From: CAMLHU01 sp049680185
GTDB lineage: Bacteria > Gemmatimonadota > Gemmatimonadetes > Gemmatimonadales > GWC2-71-9
NCBI GenBank assembly: GCA_049680185.1
Contig: JBAUHI010000035.1
Span: 1 to 30,531 of the forward strand
Direction: 5' to 3'
DNA length: 30,531 bases
The notes beneath the pieces are model-generated. The model was not told where the DNA came from. It ran no database searches and was given only the letters and a program-made list of their open reading frames with translations. A program made the position numbers and the translations under genes. Shown in pieces: positions 1 to 7,731 of the stretch (positions are counted from its first letter, which is position 1; each line of letters begins with the position of its first letter).

Positions 1-2
1 GT

Positions 3-80
3 GCCGGGGCGGCACCGACGAATGGTGGCCTGGAGATCCAGGCGGAGGCGGACGGGTGGTGGGTGGGGCGGAAGAAGTGA
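3..80 (+). CDS. Possible C-terminal end of an unrecognised protein (partial)
   Basis: The third forward frame is open from the window edge to a TGA at 78-80, reading ...LEIQAEADGWWVGRKK. Its third codon positions are almost all G or C, as in the real genes of this window, whereas the other forward frames are not. Only 25 codons are visible, so no family can be named. The stop codon lies inside the first unit of the heptamer array at 77-104. It could also be non-coding sequence. Confidence 0.33.
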   Translation, partial: AGAAPTNGGLEIQAEADGWWVGRKK

Positions 81-200
81 AAAGTAAAGAGTGAAAAGTA
101 AGAAGGGGCTCCAGTGAATGATCGAGCCCCGGCTCACGTCGCACCTTTCCCACCCCACGTCTCATTTTTTACTCTTCACTTTTCACGCTTCACGCTTTCC
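77..200. repeat. Heptamer repeat array with inverted copies (GTGAAAA type)
   Basis: Four contiguous 7-base units run forward at 77-104 (GTGAAAA, GTAAAGA, GTGAAAA, GTAAGAA). At 166-193 four more units occur as reverse complements (TTTTTAC, TCTTCAC, TTTTCAC, GCTTCAC), with a degenerate fifth to 200. The period is exactly 7. The array lies downstream of the acyl-CoA ligase gene and, if the left partial gene is real, between two convergent genes. It is A+T-rich in a GC-rich region. The two halves could pair as a long imperfect hairpin. Confidence 0.8.
105..130 (-). terminator. Probable intrinsic terminator of the acyl-CoA ligase unit
   Basis: A perfect 7-bp inverted repeat, GGGGCTC (105-111) and GAGCCCC (124-130), encloses a 12-base loop. 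Read on the minus strand, the direction of the acyl-CoA ligase gene, the stem is followed by a T-rich tract starting TTCTTACTTTT, supplied by the heptamer array at 77-104. It lies about 95 bases after the stop codon. Confidence 0.5.
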
Positions 201-224
201 TCGTTCCCCTGCTCTTCCGGTCTG

Positions 225-2051
225 CTACTTCCCGTCGAGATCGCGCGGCCCGCCCTCCGGCTCCACGTAGAGCGCGTCGATGGCCTTCTGGTAGTGCTGC
301 TCCACCACCCGGCGCTTCACCTTGAGCGTCGGGGTCAGCTCGCCATTCTCGATGCTGAAGTCCTGGAGCAAGGGCAGGAACTTCTTCGGCACCTCGTAAT
401 GCGCCAGATCGCGCATCATCGCGAGCGCCTCGCGTTCGAGTTTGCTCCGGGTCTCGGGCAGCGCGATCAACGCGGCGTCATCCGCGAACGCGAGCTGCTT
501 GTGCCTGGCCCAGGCCTGGAGGTTCACGAAGTTGGGCACCACGAGCATCACGGGGAAGCGGCGCTTGTCGCCGAGCATCACGGCGTTGGAGACGAACTTG
601 CTTCCCTTCACCGCGTTCTCGATCGGCTGGGGCGCGATGTTCTTGCCGCCTGCCGTGACGATGATGTCCTTCTTCCGGTCGGTGATCTTGAGGAACCCCT
701 CGAGGTCGAGGTCGCCGACGTCGCCGGTGTGGAACCAGCCCTGGGCGTCGATCACCTCGCGCGTGGCCTCGGGCTTCTGGTAGTACCCCTTCATCACGTG
801 GGGTCCCCGCGTGAGGATCTCGCCGTCGGGTGCGATCATCACCTCGACGCCCGGCACCGCTTGACCGACGGTCCCGATCTTGAGGTGCTCGACGGTGTTG
901 ACGCAGATGACGGGGCTGGTCTCGGTGAGGCCGTACCCTTCATAGATCGGGAGCCGTGCCGCGTGGAAGAATCGGGCGATGTCCGCGGCGAGCGGTGCGC
1001 CGCCCGACACGAAGAACCGGAGCCGTCCGCCGGTGCGGGCGCGCAGCTTGGCAAACACCAGCCGATCGGCCAGCGCCCGGCCGACCCGGAGTGCACCGGG
1101 GATCTGCTTCCGGGCCTGCTGCAGGTCGATGCATTCCTCGCCGGTCCGCTTGGCCCAGAAGAAGATGTTCCGCTTGATCGGGCCGCCACCCATCGCGCTC
1201 TCGAGCACCCGGGCATAGATCTTCTCGTACAGCCGCGGGACGGAAAGCACCACGGTCGGCTTGGTCTCGATCAGGTTGGCCGGCACGCTGTCGAAATTCT
1301 CGGCGTAATTGATGATCGTCCCCGACTGCATCATCACATAGTGTCCGGCCATCCGCTCGAAGATGTGGCTGAGCGGCAGGAAGGATAGGCACTCGTCATC
1401 GCTCCTGAGCCCCAACACCGCCAACCCCGCCACCACATTCGACGTGATGTTGCCGTGGGTGAGCATCACGCCCTTGGGGTCGCCGGTGGTGCCCGAGGTG
1501 TAGATGAACGTGGCGACGTCGTCCGGCTGCGCCGAGAGCGCCTGGCGGCGCCATGCCGCGTCGTCCCCCCCCGATGCGCGACCCCGCTCCAGGAGGTCGT
1601 CCATCGCCACGACGCCCGTGCCCCGAGAGTCGGGATCGAATCCGATGACAAGCTTGAGTGCCGGCAAGTTGCCGCGGACCTCGAGGATCTTGGCGAGCTG
1701 CGCGGCGTTCGACACGCACACCGCCACCGCGCCGGAATCCTTGAGGATGTACTCGATCTGCTTGGCGGGCAGAGTGGGGTAGATGGCCACGTCGGCGGCG
1801 CCAAGCGCCAGGCAGGCGTAATCGGCGACCGCCCAGTCAGGCCGATTCTCCGAGAGGATCCCCACTCGATCACCCTTCGCGACGCCCAGCGCCGCGAGCC
1901 CGAAGCTCATGTCCCGGACCCTGGCGTAGAGTTCGAGGTAGCTGATCGGGCGCCACGCACCGTCCCGCTTGTGGCGCATCACCGCGGGGCGGTCCTTGAA
2001 CCGGTCGATCGCCCCGAAGAAGATGTCGTTCAACGTCCGCGGTGTGGCCAC
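225..2051 (-). CDS. Long-chain fatty-acid--CoA ligase (AMP-forming)
   Basis: This 608-residue enzyme activates fatty acids to acyl-CoA through an acyl-adenylate, feeding beta-oxidation or lipid synthesis. The ATP/AMP-binding P-loop YTSGTTGDPKG is at residues 184-194. Further C-terminal are the A5-type motif GYGLTETSP, the hinge block around GWFHTGDVG, and TDRKKDIIVTAGGKNIAP, all diagnostic of adenylate-forming enzymes. Length and order resemble the bacterial FAA1/FadD15-like subfamily rather than the shorter E. coli FadD, so no symbol is given. The start is GTG at 2051, with AGGAG five bases upstream. That ribosome site overlaps the TAG stop of the upstream lipoprotein gene (8-base gap), so the two are probably cotranscribed with the TPR gene. 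No signal peptide or membrane segment is evident, so it should be cytoplasmic or membrane-peripheral. Confidence 0.93.
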   Translation of the reverse strand: MATPRTLNDIFFGAIDRFKDRPAVMRHKRDGAWRPISYLELYARVRDMSFGLAALGVAKGDRVGILSENRPDWAVADYACLALGAADVAIYPTLPAKQIEYILKDSGAVAVCVSNAAQLAKILEVRGNLPALKLVIGFDPDSRGTGVVAMDDLLERGRASGGDDAAWRRQALSAQPDDVATFIYTSGTTGDPKGVMLTHGNITSNVVAGLAVLGLRSDDECLSFLPLSHIFERMAGHYVMMQSGTIINYAENFDSVPANLIETKPTVVLSVPRLYEKIYARVLESAMGGGPIKRNIFFWAKRTGEECIDLQQARKQIPGALRVGRALADRLVFAKLRARTGGRLRFFVSGGAPLAADIARFFHAARLPIYEGYGLTETSPVICVNTVEHLKIGTVGQAVPGVEVMIAPDGEILTRGPHVMKGYYQKPEATREVIDAQGWFHTGDVGDLDLEGFLKITDRKKDIIVTAGGKNIAPQPIENAVKGSKFVSNAVMLGDKRRFPVMLVVPNFVNLQAWARHKQLAFADDAALIALPETRSKLEREALAMMRDLAHYEVPKKFLPLLQDFSIENGELTPTLKVKRRVVEQHYQKAIDALYVEPEGGPRDLDGK

Positions 2052-2059
2052 GGGAACTC

Positions 2060-2749
2060 CTAGTGCAGGATGTGGACGGTGAACGTCTGCCCCGACCCGG
2101 GGACGATCGCCCCGCTCGGCCGGGTGGCCGAGACCGTCACGATCGCGCTGTCCGGTGCCGCCGCGGCCGTCTTGTGCACGTGCACCGGTGCCGCGGGCGT
2201 GCCGTCGACCAAGGTGCTCACCGTCGCCGTCAGGCGCCCGGCATCGAGGGTGACGCTCGAGTCGGTGGGCGAGGTGATGGTGTACGTCAGGCGGCGGTTG
2301 AAGATCCCTGAATCGTTGACGAATGACTGGAGGCTCGCCACCAGCGCTGCCGACACCGAATCGGTCGGCTGCATCGTGGTGGTGTCGGCGGCCGAGTCGA
2401 TCACGAGCGTATCGGAGCGTGGATAGGTGCTGAAGGTGACCACGTCGCTCACCAGCGTGCCGGTCCGCGCCTGCAGCCGACCGGTGGTGTTCGGGTAGAC
2501 CGCGGTCGCGCGGCCAAGGACGCTGTCGATGGTGACCGTGGAGTCCGGCGCCCGCCAGATGATCGTGGCGCCCACGCTGTCACCCGCCTCGTCGAGCGCA
2601 TAGGCGCTGAGCTGCACCGTGTCGCCCACCTCGAGCTCGTAGGGCTGCTGCAGCACCAGCTGGATGGCGACCGCGCCGGTGCCGGAGCTCAGGTGACTGC
2701 AGGCGGCGACGGCCACACCTGCCACGAGCGCGAATGCGAGGCGGCGCAC
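2060..2749 (-). CDS. Predicted lipoprotein with Ig-like (Big-type) domains
   Basis: A 229-residue protein opening MRRLAFALVAGVAVAAC. This is a basic n-region, hydrophobic core and lipobox-like VAAC, so the mature protein should begin with a lipid-modified Cys17. The rest is rich in T, S, V and D with alternating beta-strand pattern (for example YELEVGDTVQLSAYALDEAGDSV), typical of bacterial Ig-like repeats. No catalytic motif is seen. The start is GTG at 2749-2747, overlapping the TAG stop of the preceding TPR gene by one base (TAGTG), which suggests translational coupling. The next gene downstream is the acyl-CoA ligase. The function is unknown; a surface or periplasmic binding role is only an inference from the fold. 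Confidence 0.78.
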   Translation of the reverse strand: MRRLAFALVAGVAVAACSHLSSGTGAVAIQLVLQQPYELEVGDTVQLSAYALDEAGDSVGATIIWRAPDSTVTIDSVLGRATAVYPNTTGRLQARTGTLVSDVVTFSTYPRSDTLVIDSAADTTTMQPTDSVSAALVASLQSFVNDSGIFNRRLTYTITSPTDSSVTLDAGRLTATVSTLVDGTPAAPVHVHKTAAAAPDSAIVTVSATRPSGAIVPGSGQTFTVHILH

Positions 2750-3186
2750 TAGGGCCGACCTGGCGCCGCGTCGAGTTCGCGCAGCGTCGATTCGGCGTGC
2801 TTGACCCAGCGGTCCGCGTCGGCGCCCCGGGGTGGGCGGGACAGGAACTCGCGCAGGTGTTCGGCCGCGCCCTCCGTATCGCCGCGCTTCAGCAGCAGGA
2901 ATCCGAGCCCATAGTGCGCACCGGTGAGCGAGGGATCGACGTCGAGCGCCCGACGGTACTGGCGCAAGGCCTCTTCGGGCCGGTCGGTCTTGGTGAACGC
3001 GATGGCCATGTTCTGCAGGATCCTGGTGTCGGTCGGATCGTCCCGCAACGCCAAGCGATAGGACGTGAGGGCGGCCTCATAGTCGCCCTGACGTTCGAGT
3101 GCGAGCGCCTCGTTCAGGTAGTCGAGGCGCTGGGGTCGCGGAGTGTCGGCGGAGTCGCGGCCGAAGATGCGGCGGAGGATGTCCAT
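2749..3186 (-). CDS. Small TPR-repeat protein
   Basis: A 145-residue protein starting MDILRRIFGRD at 3186. It contains three to four tetratricopeptide repeats, recognisable from ALALERQGDYEAALTSYRLAL, the following unit with PTDTRILQNMAIAFTKTDR, and the unit with GAHYGLGFLLLKRGD. TPR proteins act as interaction scaffolds; no enzymatic domain is present. There is no signal peptide, so it is probably cytoplasmic. The open frame extends upstream to 3687, but that extension runs antisense over the phosphoribosyltransferase gene and through the promoter at 3238-3266, so the ATG at 3186 is preferred. It is the first gene of the TPR / lipoprotein / acyl-CoA ligase unit. The partner it binds cannot be told from sequence. 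Confidence 0.82.
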   Translation of the reverse strand: MDILRRIFGRDSADTPRPQRLDYLNEALALERQGDYEAALTSYRLALRDDPTDTRILQNMAIAFTKTDRPEEALRQYRRALDVDPSLTGAHYGLGFLLLKRGDTEGAAEHLREFLSRPPRGADADRWVKHAESTLRELDAAPGRP

Positions 3187-3237
3187 GGTGGACCGCACGT
3201 CCTCGCGTTGGGGTCGTCGCGCGGGCGGATGACGCGA

Positions 3238-3266
3238 AACATACCCCCCGTTCCAGCCTGCGGCAA
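3238..3266 (-). promoter_or_regulatory. Predicted promoter for the TPR / lipoprotein / acyl-CoA ligase unit
   Basis: On the minus strand TTGCCG (3266-3261) and TATGTT (3243-3238) are separated by exactly 17 bases, each matching 4 of 6 positions of the housekeeping -35/-10 consensus. Transcription would start near 3231, about 45 bases before the ATG at 3186. The -35 box is the left arm of the palindrome CGGCAACGCGGTTGCCG at 3261-3277. Confidence 0.5.
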
Positions 3267-3271
3267 CGCGG

Positions 3272-3300
3272 TTGCCGGGGCCCCGGCGGAGGGATACGTT
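3272..3300 (+). promoter_or_regulatory. Predicted promoter for the phosphoribosyltransferase gene
   Basis: TTGCCG (3272-3277) and TACGTT (3295-3300) are separated by exactly 17 bases, mirroring the divergent promoter on the other strand. Transcription would start near 3307, about 19 bases before the ATG at 3326. The spacer begins with the 12-bp perfect palindrome CCGGGGCCCCGG (3275-3286), a possible operator. Confidence 0.5.
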
Positions 3301-3325
3301 CCGCCTCCACCCTTCCGGAGCCCCG

Positions 3326-3835
3326 ATGCGCCGCAGCGAACCCGCAGGACCCCGCGGAGTGCTCGAGGTCGACTGGCCATTCTTCGGCGAGATCTGCCGG
3401 GCGCTCGCCCTCAAGGTGGTCGGCGATTTCGATCCCGAGGTGGTGCTCGGCATCGCCAAGGCCGGCGTCATCCCTGGGGTGGTGGTGGCGTCGATCCTGC
3501 AACGCGAGTTCGCGTCGATGGCCGTCACCCGGCGGACCGTCGGCGCGGCACCCGTGCTGGTGAGCGGGCCGCCCGCGTCGATCAAGGGGCGCCGGATCCT
3601 CGTGGTGGACGAGACCTGCGATACCGGCAGCACCTTGAAGCTCGCACTCGATGAGGTCCGCGCGCTGCAGCCCAAGGAGGTCCGCACCGCCGTGTCCTTC
3701 CGGACCGGCGCCTACACCCCTGACTATCACGCATTCAGCACCGAGAGTTTCATCATCCTGCCCTGGGATCGGGAGATCATCGAGGACGGCGCGCTGGTGA
3801 TCCGTCCCGAATACGCCCGGCGCCTGGAGCAATGA
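3326..3835 (+). CDS. Phosphoribosyltransferase (purine-type)
   Basis: A 169-residue type I phosphoribosyltransferase, transferring ribose-5-phosphate from PRPP to a base. The PRPP-binding loop ILVVDETCDTGST is at residues 91-103, with two acidic residues followed by the TGST phosphate loop. An upstream strand-loop (VVLGIAKAGVIPGVVVA) and the C-terminal LPWDRE segment resemble the hypoxanthine/xanthine-type enzymes of COG2236. The exact base cannot be read from sequence. The ATG at 3326 is chosen over an in-frame upstream start at 3272, because CGGAG lies five bases before it and because 3272 would fall in the predicted promoter. The TldD gene follows after 67 bases in which I see nothing notable. 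Confidence 0.85.
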   Translation: MRRSEPAGPRGVLEVDWPFFGEICRALALKVVGDFDPEVVLGIAKAGVIPGVVVASILQREFASMAVTRRTVGAAPVLVSGPPASIKGRRILVVDETCDTGSTLKLALDEVRALQPKEVRTAVSFRTGAYTPDYHAFSTESFIILPWDREIIEDGALVIRPEYARRLEQ

Positions 3836-3902
3836 TCCGCACCACCCCGGCGCCGGTCGTGCGCCGAGCTCCGACACCCGCCGCGTAAGACCCGGTCCTT
3901 CC

Positions 3903-5261
3903 GTGTTCGACGAGATCACCGACGCCCTGCGCGCATCGCGCGCCGAATTCACCGAGATCCGTGTCGAGCGGACGTGGATGACGACGGTCGCGTTCCGCGG
4001 CCGGCGGCTGGAGACCGCCACCCAAGGCGTCGACCAGGGCGCGTTCATCCGGTGCTTTGCACGCGGCCGCGGGTGGGGGATCGTCAGCACGACGGACCTG
4101 GAGCGGATCGATGCCGCTGTGGCGCGCGCGTACGAACTGTCGCTGGCCGTGCCGGTCGATCGTTCGCCGTTGCTTGCGCCAATGCCGCCGTCGCGGTCCG
4201 ATGGGCCCTCCGCGCTGACGGACGACCCGCGGACCATGCCGCTCGCCGAGAAGCGCGCCCTCGCCGAAGGACTCAACACGGGCCTCCTCACCGCCGACCG
4301 CCGGGTGAGCGAATCCTATCTCGCCGCCCGGGACGAGGTCACGGAGACGTGGGTCGGGAACTCCGAGGGGACGCTCGTTCGCGACCTCCGGTTCGATGCT
4401 GCGGTCGCCGCGGTCGCGATGGCCCGGGATGAAGGGTTGGACGAACGCGCGGTCCGGTCATGGGCGGCGCGCGGTGGGTGGACGGACCTCGGCGACCTCG
4501 CCGACGAGGTCGGTGCCCTCGCCACCCGCGCGATCGGGCGCCTCGGTGCGCGCCGTATCCGCCCGGGCATGCTCCCGATCGTCCTCGGCCCCGGTGCGGC
4601 GGGCGCGCTCCTCCACGCCGCGCTCGGGCACCGCCTGGAGGCGTCCGGTCAGGTCGGCGGCGTCCGGGTGGGTGATCGGATCGGCAGCGCACTGCTGTCG
4701 GTAGGCGACGACGGCCGCGGGAGCGGCCTGCGGGGTTCCGGGAACTGGGATGCCGAAGGGAGCCCGACCCAGAGCACCACGCTGGTGCAGCACGGGGTGG
4801 TGGTGGCCCGGCTCCATGGCCGCGAGTCGGCCGCCAACTCCGGGGAGGCACCCACAGGCAATGCGCGCGCCAGCTCCTTCCGGCACGCGCCGCGTCCGCG
4901 GATGACCGATCTCTTCCTGGCCACGGGGCAGGGTGCCCTGACCGATCTGCTCTCGGGGATCTCCGTCGGGGTCTACGTGCCCGATGCACGCGGCATCGAC
5001 TTCGATGGGGGGCGCCTTCGGATGGCCGCGGAGGACGCCCACATGATCCGGGGTGGTGAGATCGCTGAGCCGGTCCAGGACGTCGTCGTGCGGGGCGCCG
5101 CCGCGGACCTGCTGCAGGGGGTCGACGGTGTGGCGGCAGACTTTGCCTGGAGCCGGGCCGCATCGGCGTGCACCAGCGGATGCGATGGGCTGGTCCATGT
5201 CGGCGACGGGGCGCCGCACGTCCGGATCCGGGCGGCGCGGGTCGACGGAGAGGGCGGATGA
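3903..5261 (+). CDS. tldD: TldD-family metallopeptidase subunit with degenerate HExxxH motif
   Basis: A 452-residue TldD homologue. In studied bacteria TldD and TldE form a heterodimeric zinc protease that trims unfolded or modified peptides, such as microcin B17 precursors. Family landmarks are the N-terminal domain with the R-x-LE-x-A segment, a block WDAEGSPTQSTTLVQHGVVVA, and a C-terminal stretch IRGGEIAEPVQDVVVRGA. At residues 238-243 the metal-binding motif reads HAALGH where TldD proteins have HEAxGH. Both histidines remain but the glutamate that serves as general base is Ala239 (codon GCC). Candidate third ligands Cys423 and Cys427 are present near the C-terminus. The start is GTG at 3903 with no strong ribosome site. 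The stop overlaps the TldE start by four bases (ATGA). It is probably a non-catalytic or altered protease; annotation as TldD rests on order and landmarks. Confidence 0.85.
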   Translation: MFDEITDALRASRAEFTEIRVERTWMTTVAFRGRRLETATQGVDQGAFIRCFARGRGWGIVSTTDLERIDAAVARAYELSLAVPVDRSPLLAPMPPSRSDGPSALTDDPRTMPLAEKRALAEGLNTGLLTADRRVSESYLAARDEVTETWVGNSEGTLVRDLRFDAAVAAVAMARDEGLDERAVRSWAARGGWTDLGDLADEVGALATRAIGRLGARRIRPGMLPIVLGPGAAGALLHAALGHRLEASGQVGGVRVGDRIGSALLSVGDDGRGSGLRGSGNWDAEGSPTQSTTLVQHGVVVARLHGRESAANSGEAPTGNARASSFRHAPRPRMTDLFLATGQGALTDLLSGISVGVYVPDARGIDFDGGRLRMAAEDAHMIRGGEIAEPVQDVVVRGAAADLLQGVDGVAADFAWSRAASACTSGCDGLVHVGDGAPHVRIRAARVDGEGG

Positions 5262-6544
5262 TCCCGCGTATCCTCGAACTCGCCCGGAGCCGCAGCCAGG
5301 GAGGAGACGTCGTCGCCAAATTCGACGAGACCCACTCGCTCGCCTTCGATCAGGGACGGCTTGCCGGCGTCTCGGTCTCGGTCGAGCGCGGGCTCAACTT
5401 GCGTGTCATCGCCGAAGGCCGGACCGGCGTGGCGGGGACCACTGGCGATGACCCGGATGGGATGGTCGAGGCGGCATTGGCGGCCGCACGCATCGGCGCT
5501 CCGGTCGACTTTCCCCTGCCCGAGCCGAATCCGTGGCCGAGGGTGGTCACTCGCGTGCCCCGCGCGGCGGCCGCATCGCTCGACGATCTGCGCGACCTCG
5601 GCCAGATGGCCCACGACCGACTCGCCGGCGACGGACGGCGCGTCGAGGTCGCGGTGGAGCGCTCGGTGGGGAGCGTACGAGTGGCCAACACCGCCGGGCT
5701 CGATGCGAGCTACGAGGTGTCGATGGTCGGCCTGCTGGTCGAGGTCAGCGGCCTCGGCGGCGTTCGCACCAGCGGCAGCCTGGTCGCGGCGGACCTCCCG
5801 GCCCCTGATGAACTGGAGCACTTCATCGGGCAGACGAACGTGCGGCTCGGCTGGTCGCAGCGGGCGGCGGCGGTGCCGCGCGGGCACCTGCCGGTGCTTT
5901 TCCTGCCACCGGCGGTCCGGGCGCTCCTGATCCCGGTGCGGCAGTCACTCCTCGGCCGGACGGCGGTGCAGGGGCTCTCCCCGCTCAAGGATCGGGTGGG
6001 CGAGCGGGTGTACGACCCCGCGCTGACCCTGACCGACGATCCGCTGCTCGATGCCCGCCCGGGTTCCCGGCCGCTCGATGATGAAGGGGTGCCCAGCAGA
6101 AGTTTGACCCTCGTGCGCGACGGCGTGGTGCGCGCCCTGGCCTACGACCTGGAGACCGCCGCGCGCGCCGGCGCCCGCTCCACCGGCCACGCGCGGCGCA
6201 CCACCTTCGGCAAGCCGCAGGTCGCGTTCACCAACCTCGTCATGACTCCGGGCGCCCACTCGTTCGATACCCTGCTTGCGCGAGTGGGCGATGGCCTGAT
6301 CGTGGAGGACCTGCCGGGACTGAACGGTGGGCAGGTCGCGGCTGGTGGTTTCGTGTCGTTCGCGGCGCCGGCCTGGCGGGTGGCCGGCGGGGAGGTCGTG
6401 GGTCGGGTCGATGGCGTCACCATCGCCGGCAACGCGCACCAACTCCTTGGCCGTATCCGTGGGGTCGGGGCATATGCCACATGGCTCGGCAGCACCTCGA
6501 CCCCGCCGATGGTCATCGAGTCCGTCGGCGTGATGGGGGCGTGA
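5258..6544 (+). CDS. TldE/PmbA-family protein (partner of the upstream TldD)
   Basis: A 428-residue PmbA/TldE homologue starting MIPRILELARSRSQGGD. In the known complex TldE is the subunit without metal ligands that helps form the substrate channel. Recognisable elements are the N-terminal VVAKFDETHSLAFDQGRLAG, the central LLGRTAVQGLSPLKDRVG segment, DDEGVPSRSLTLVRDGVVRAL, and the C-terminal GNAHQLLGRI block. No HExxxH motif is present, as expected for this subunit. The open frame extends upstream to 5168, but the ATG at 5258 overlaps the TldD stop (ATGA), the usual arrangement for a coupled pair. Since TldD also lacks its catalytic Glu, this pair as a whole lacks a canonical active site. Confidence 0.87.
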   Translation: MIPRILELARSRSQGGDVVAKFDETHSLAFDQGRLAGVSVSVERGLNLRVIAEGRTGVAGTTGDDPDGMVEAALAAARIGAPVDFPLPEPNPWPRVVTRVPRAAAASLDDLRDLGQMAHDRLAGDGRRVEVAVERSVGSVRVANTAGLDASYEVSMVGLLVEVSGLGGVRTSGSLVAADLPAPDELEHFIGQTNVRLGWSQRAAAVPRGHLPVLFLPPAVRALLIPVRQSLLGRTAVQGLSPLKDRVGERVYDPALTLTDDPLLDARPGSRPLDDEGVPSRSLTLVRDGVVRALAYDLETAARAGARSTGHARRTTFGKPQVAFTNLVMTPGAHSFDTLLARVGDGLIVEDLPGLNGGQVAAGGFVSFAAPAWRVAGGEVVGRVDGVTIAGNAHQLLGRIRGVGAYATWLGSTSTPPMVIESVGVMGA

Positions 6545-6550
6545 CCAAGG

Positions 6551-6573
6551 GGTCGGCCCGCCACCGTCCGACC
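6551..6573. terminator. Weak hairpin between convergent tldE and DUF4097 genes
   Basis: GGTCGG (6551-6556) and CCGACC (6568-6573) form a perfect 6-bp stem with an 11-base loop in the 28-base gap between two convergent genes. There is no clear T tract on either strand, so terminator function is only suggested by position. Confidence 0.33.
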
Positions 6574-7655
6574 TAGTTCTTGTGGAGCGTGATATCGCCG
6601 GAGCCGGTCTCCACGTGGAGCCGACCAGCACCGGTACCGATGGTGCCATGCAACTCGTCGCGTTCATGCGAAGTGAGCGTCACCGGGAACTCGGTCGTGA
6701 TATCACCACTCGAGGTCTCGAAGTCCACCTTGGCGTTGAGGCCGACGGGTGAAGTGATCCGCACGTCGCCGGAGCCGGCATCGATGTCGATGTCGGTGGG
6801 GGCGGTCGTGTAACCAAGGATGACGTCACCGGACCCGGTGTCGACCTTGAGCCGCCCGGTCTTGAGGCCGGACACGGTCACTGCGCCGGACCCGGTGTCG
6901 ACGCTCAGTGCGTCCGCAACGGCGCCGTCGATCTTCACGTCCCCGGAACCGGTGTCGAAGGAGAGGTCGCTGCCGTGCAGGGCCGTCGCGGTCACGTCGC
7001 CCGAGCCGGTGTCGATGGAGGCATCGCCGTCGTGACCGGTCACCTTGACGTCGCCGGACCCGGTGTCGAGCACCAGGTGGCCCTTGGTCTGTGTGGTGGA
7101 GATGTCGCCGTCGTCGGTGTCGAGTTTGAGGTCGCCGTCGACGTTCGATGCGGTGATGGTGCCGACCGCCAGCTGGATGGTGATCTTCTGTCCGCTGGGC
7201 ACGGCGATCGTGAGATCGGCGGATCCGTCGAATCCGCCATCCGAACCGATCGTCACCCGGTGACCACCACCCCAGTGGTCTTCATCCCCGAATGTCCCGT
7301 CGTCCCGGACGCGGAGGTCGGTCTCCCACTGACCGGATGTCCGGCCCGCGGGCCGGTACAGGATGTCGTTGGCCGGGTAGACCAGGCGGAGGGTCTGGAT
7401 GCCGCCGAGCTCGCCCTGCGCGGTGGTGATCTTGGCGGCGTCCTTGCCGTGGCGGGAGATCTCCACCACGACGGCGGAGCCGCTGGCGGCAGGAACAACG
7501 CTCACCTGACCGACCAGATTCCAGACCCCGATCTTGTTGCCGGTCAGGGACACGGTCTCGGGCTGTTGGGGGAGCACGCTGGCATTGACCGACAGGGCAG
7601 CGAGGGGGAGCAGCACCAGCGACATCGCGAGCGCCATCGGGGCGGGGCGGGACAC
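6573..7655 (-). CDS. Exported DUF4097-family beta-helix protein
   Basis: A 360-residue protein with an N-terminal signal peptide (hydrophobic core AMSLVLLPLAALSVNA). The C-terminal half (residues about 177-358) is a run of beta-strand repeats with a core DTGSGD-V and a period near 19 residues, repeated about eight times. This is the hallmark of DUF4097 putative adhesin-like proteins. The repeats should stack into a right-handed beta-solenoid outside the cytoplasm. No catalytic residues are apparent and the function is unknown; adhesion or envelope-stress roles proposed for the family are not proven. The GTG start at 7655 is supported by GGAG seven bases upstream; internal ATGs at 7637 and 7625 are alternatives that would still leave a signal peptide. 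The glutamate dehydrogenase gene lies 76 bases upstream on the same strand. Confidence 0.85.
   Translation of the reverse strand: MSRPAPMALAMSLVLLPLAALSVNASVLPQQPETVSLTGNKIGVWNLVGQVSVVPAASGSAVVVEISRHGKDAAKITTAQGELGGIQTLRLVYPANDILYRPAGRTSGQWETDLRVRDDGTFGDEDHWGGGHRVTIGSDGGFDGSADLTIAVPSGQKITIQLAVGTITASNVDGDLKLDTDDGDISTTQTKGHLVLDTGSGDVKVTGHDGDASIDTGSGDVTATALHGSDLSFDTGSGDVKIDGAVADALSVDTGSGAVTVSGLKTGRLKVDTGSGDVILGYTTAPTDIDIDAGSGDVRITSPVGLNAKVDFETSSGDITTEFPVTLTSHERDELHGTIGTGAGRLHVETGSGDITLHKN
6579..7127 (-). repeat. Coding tandem repeats (about 57 bp, GSGD beta-solenoid units)
   Basis: Within the DUF4097 gene a degenerate repeat encoding [D/E]-T-G-S-G-D-hydrophobic recurs about every 57 bases. Core positions are near residues 179, 197, 215, 234, 253, 272, 292, 313 and 349. 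One unit has GSGA instead of GSGD, one has SSGD, and the first has DDGD. The DNA copies share the minus-strand core ACCGGGTCCGGCGACGT with few changes, so unit gain or loss by recombination is plausible. Confidence 0.8.
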
Positions 7656-7731
7656 ATTCGGCTCCAGTAGAGAGGAATGCCGGTTGGATGGTCCGGGTGG
7701 CGGAATGGTTGCGGCGGCCCGCCCGGTCGGC

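Noticed and set aside
114..1388. 424-codon plus-strand open frame over the acyl-CoA ligase gene
   Set aside because: It is antisense to a gene with clear adenylate-forming motifs. Its product is compositionally odd (H, E, L and D rich), and its start lies in the heptamer array, giving the artefactual FTLHFSRFTL peptide.
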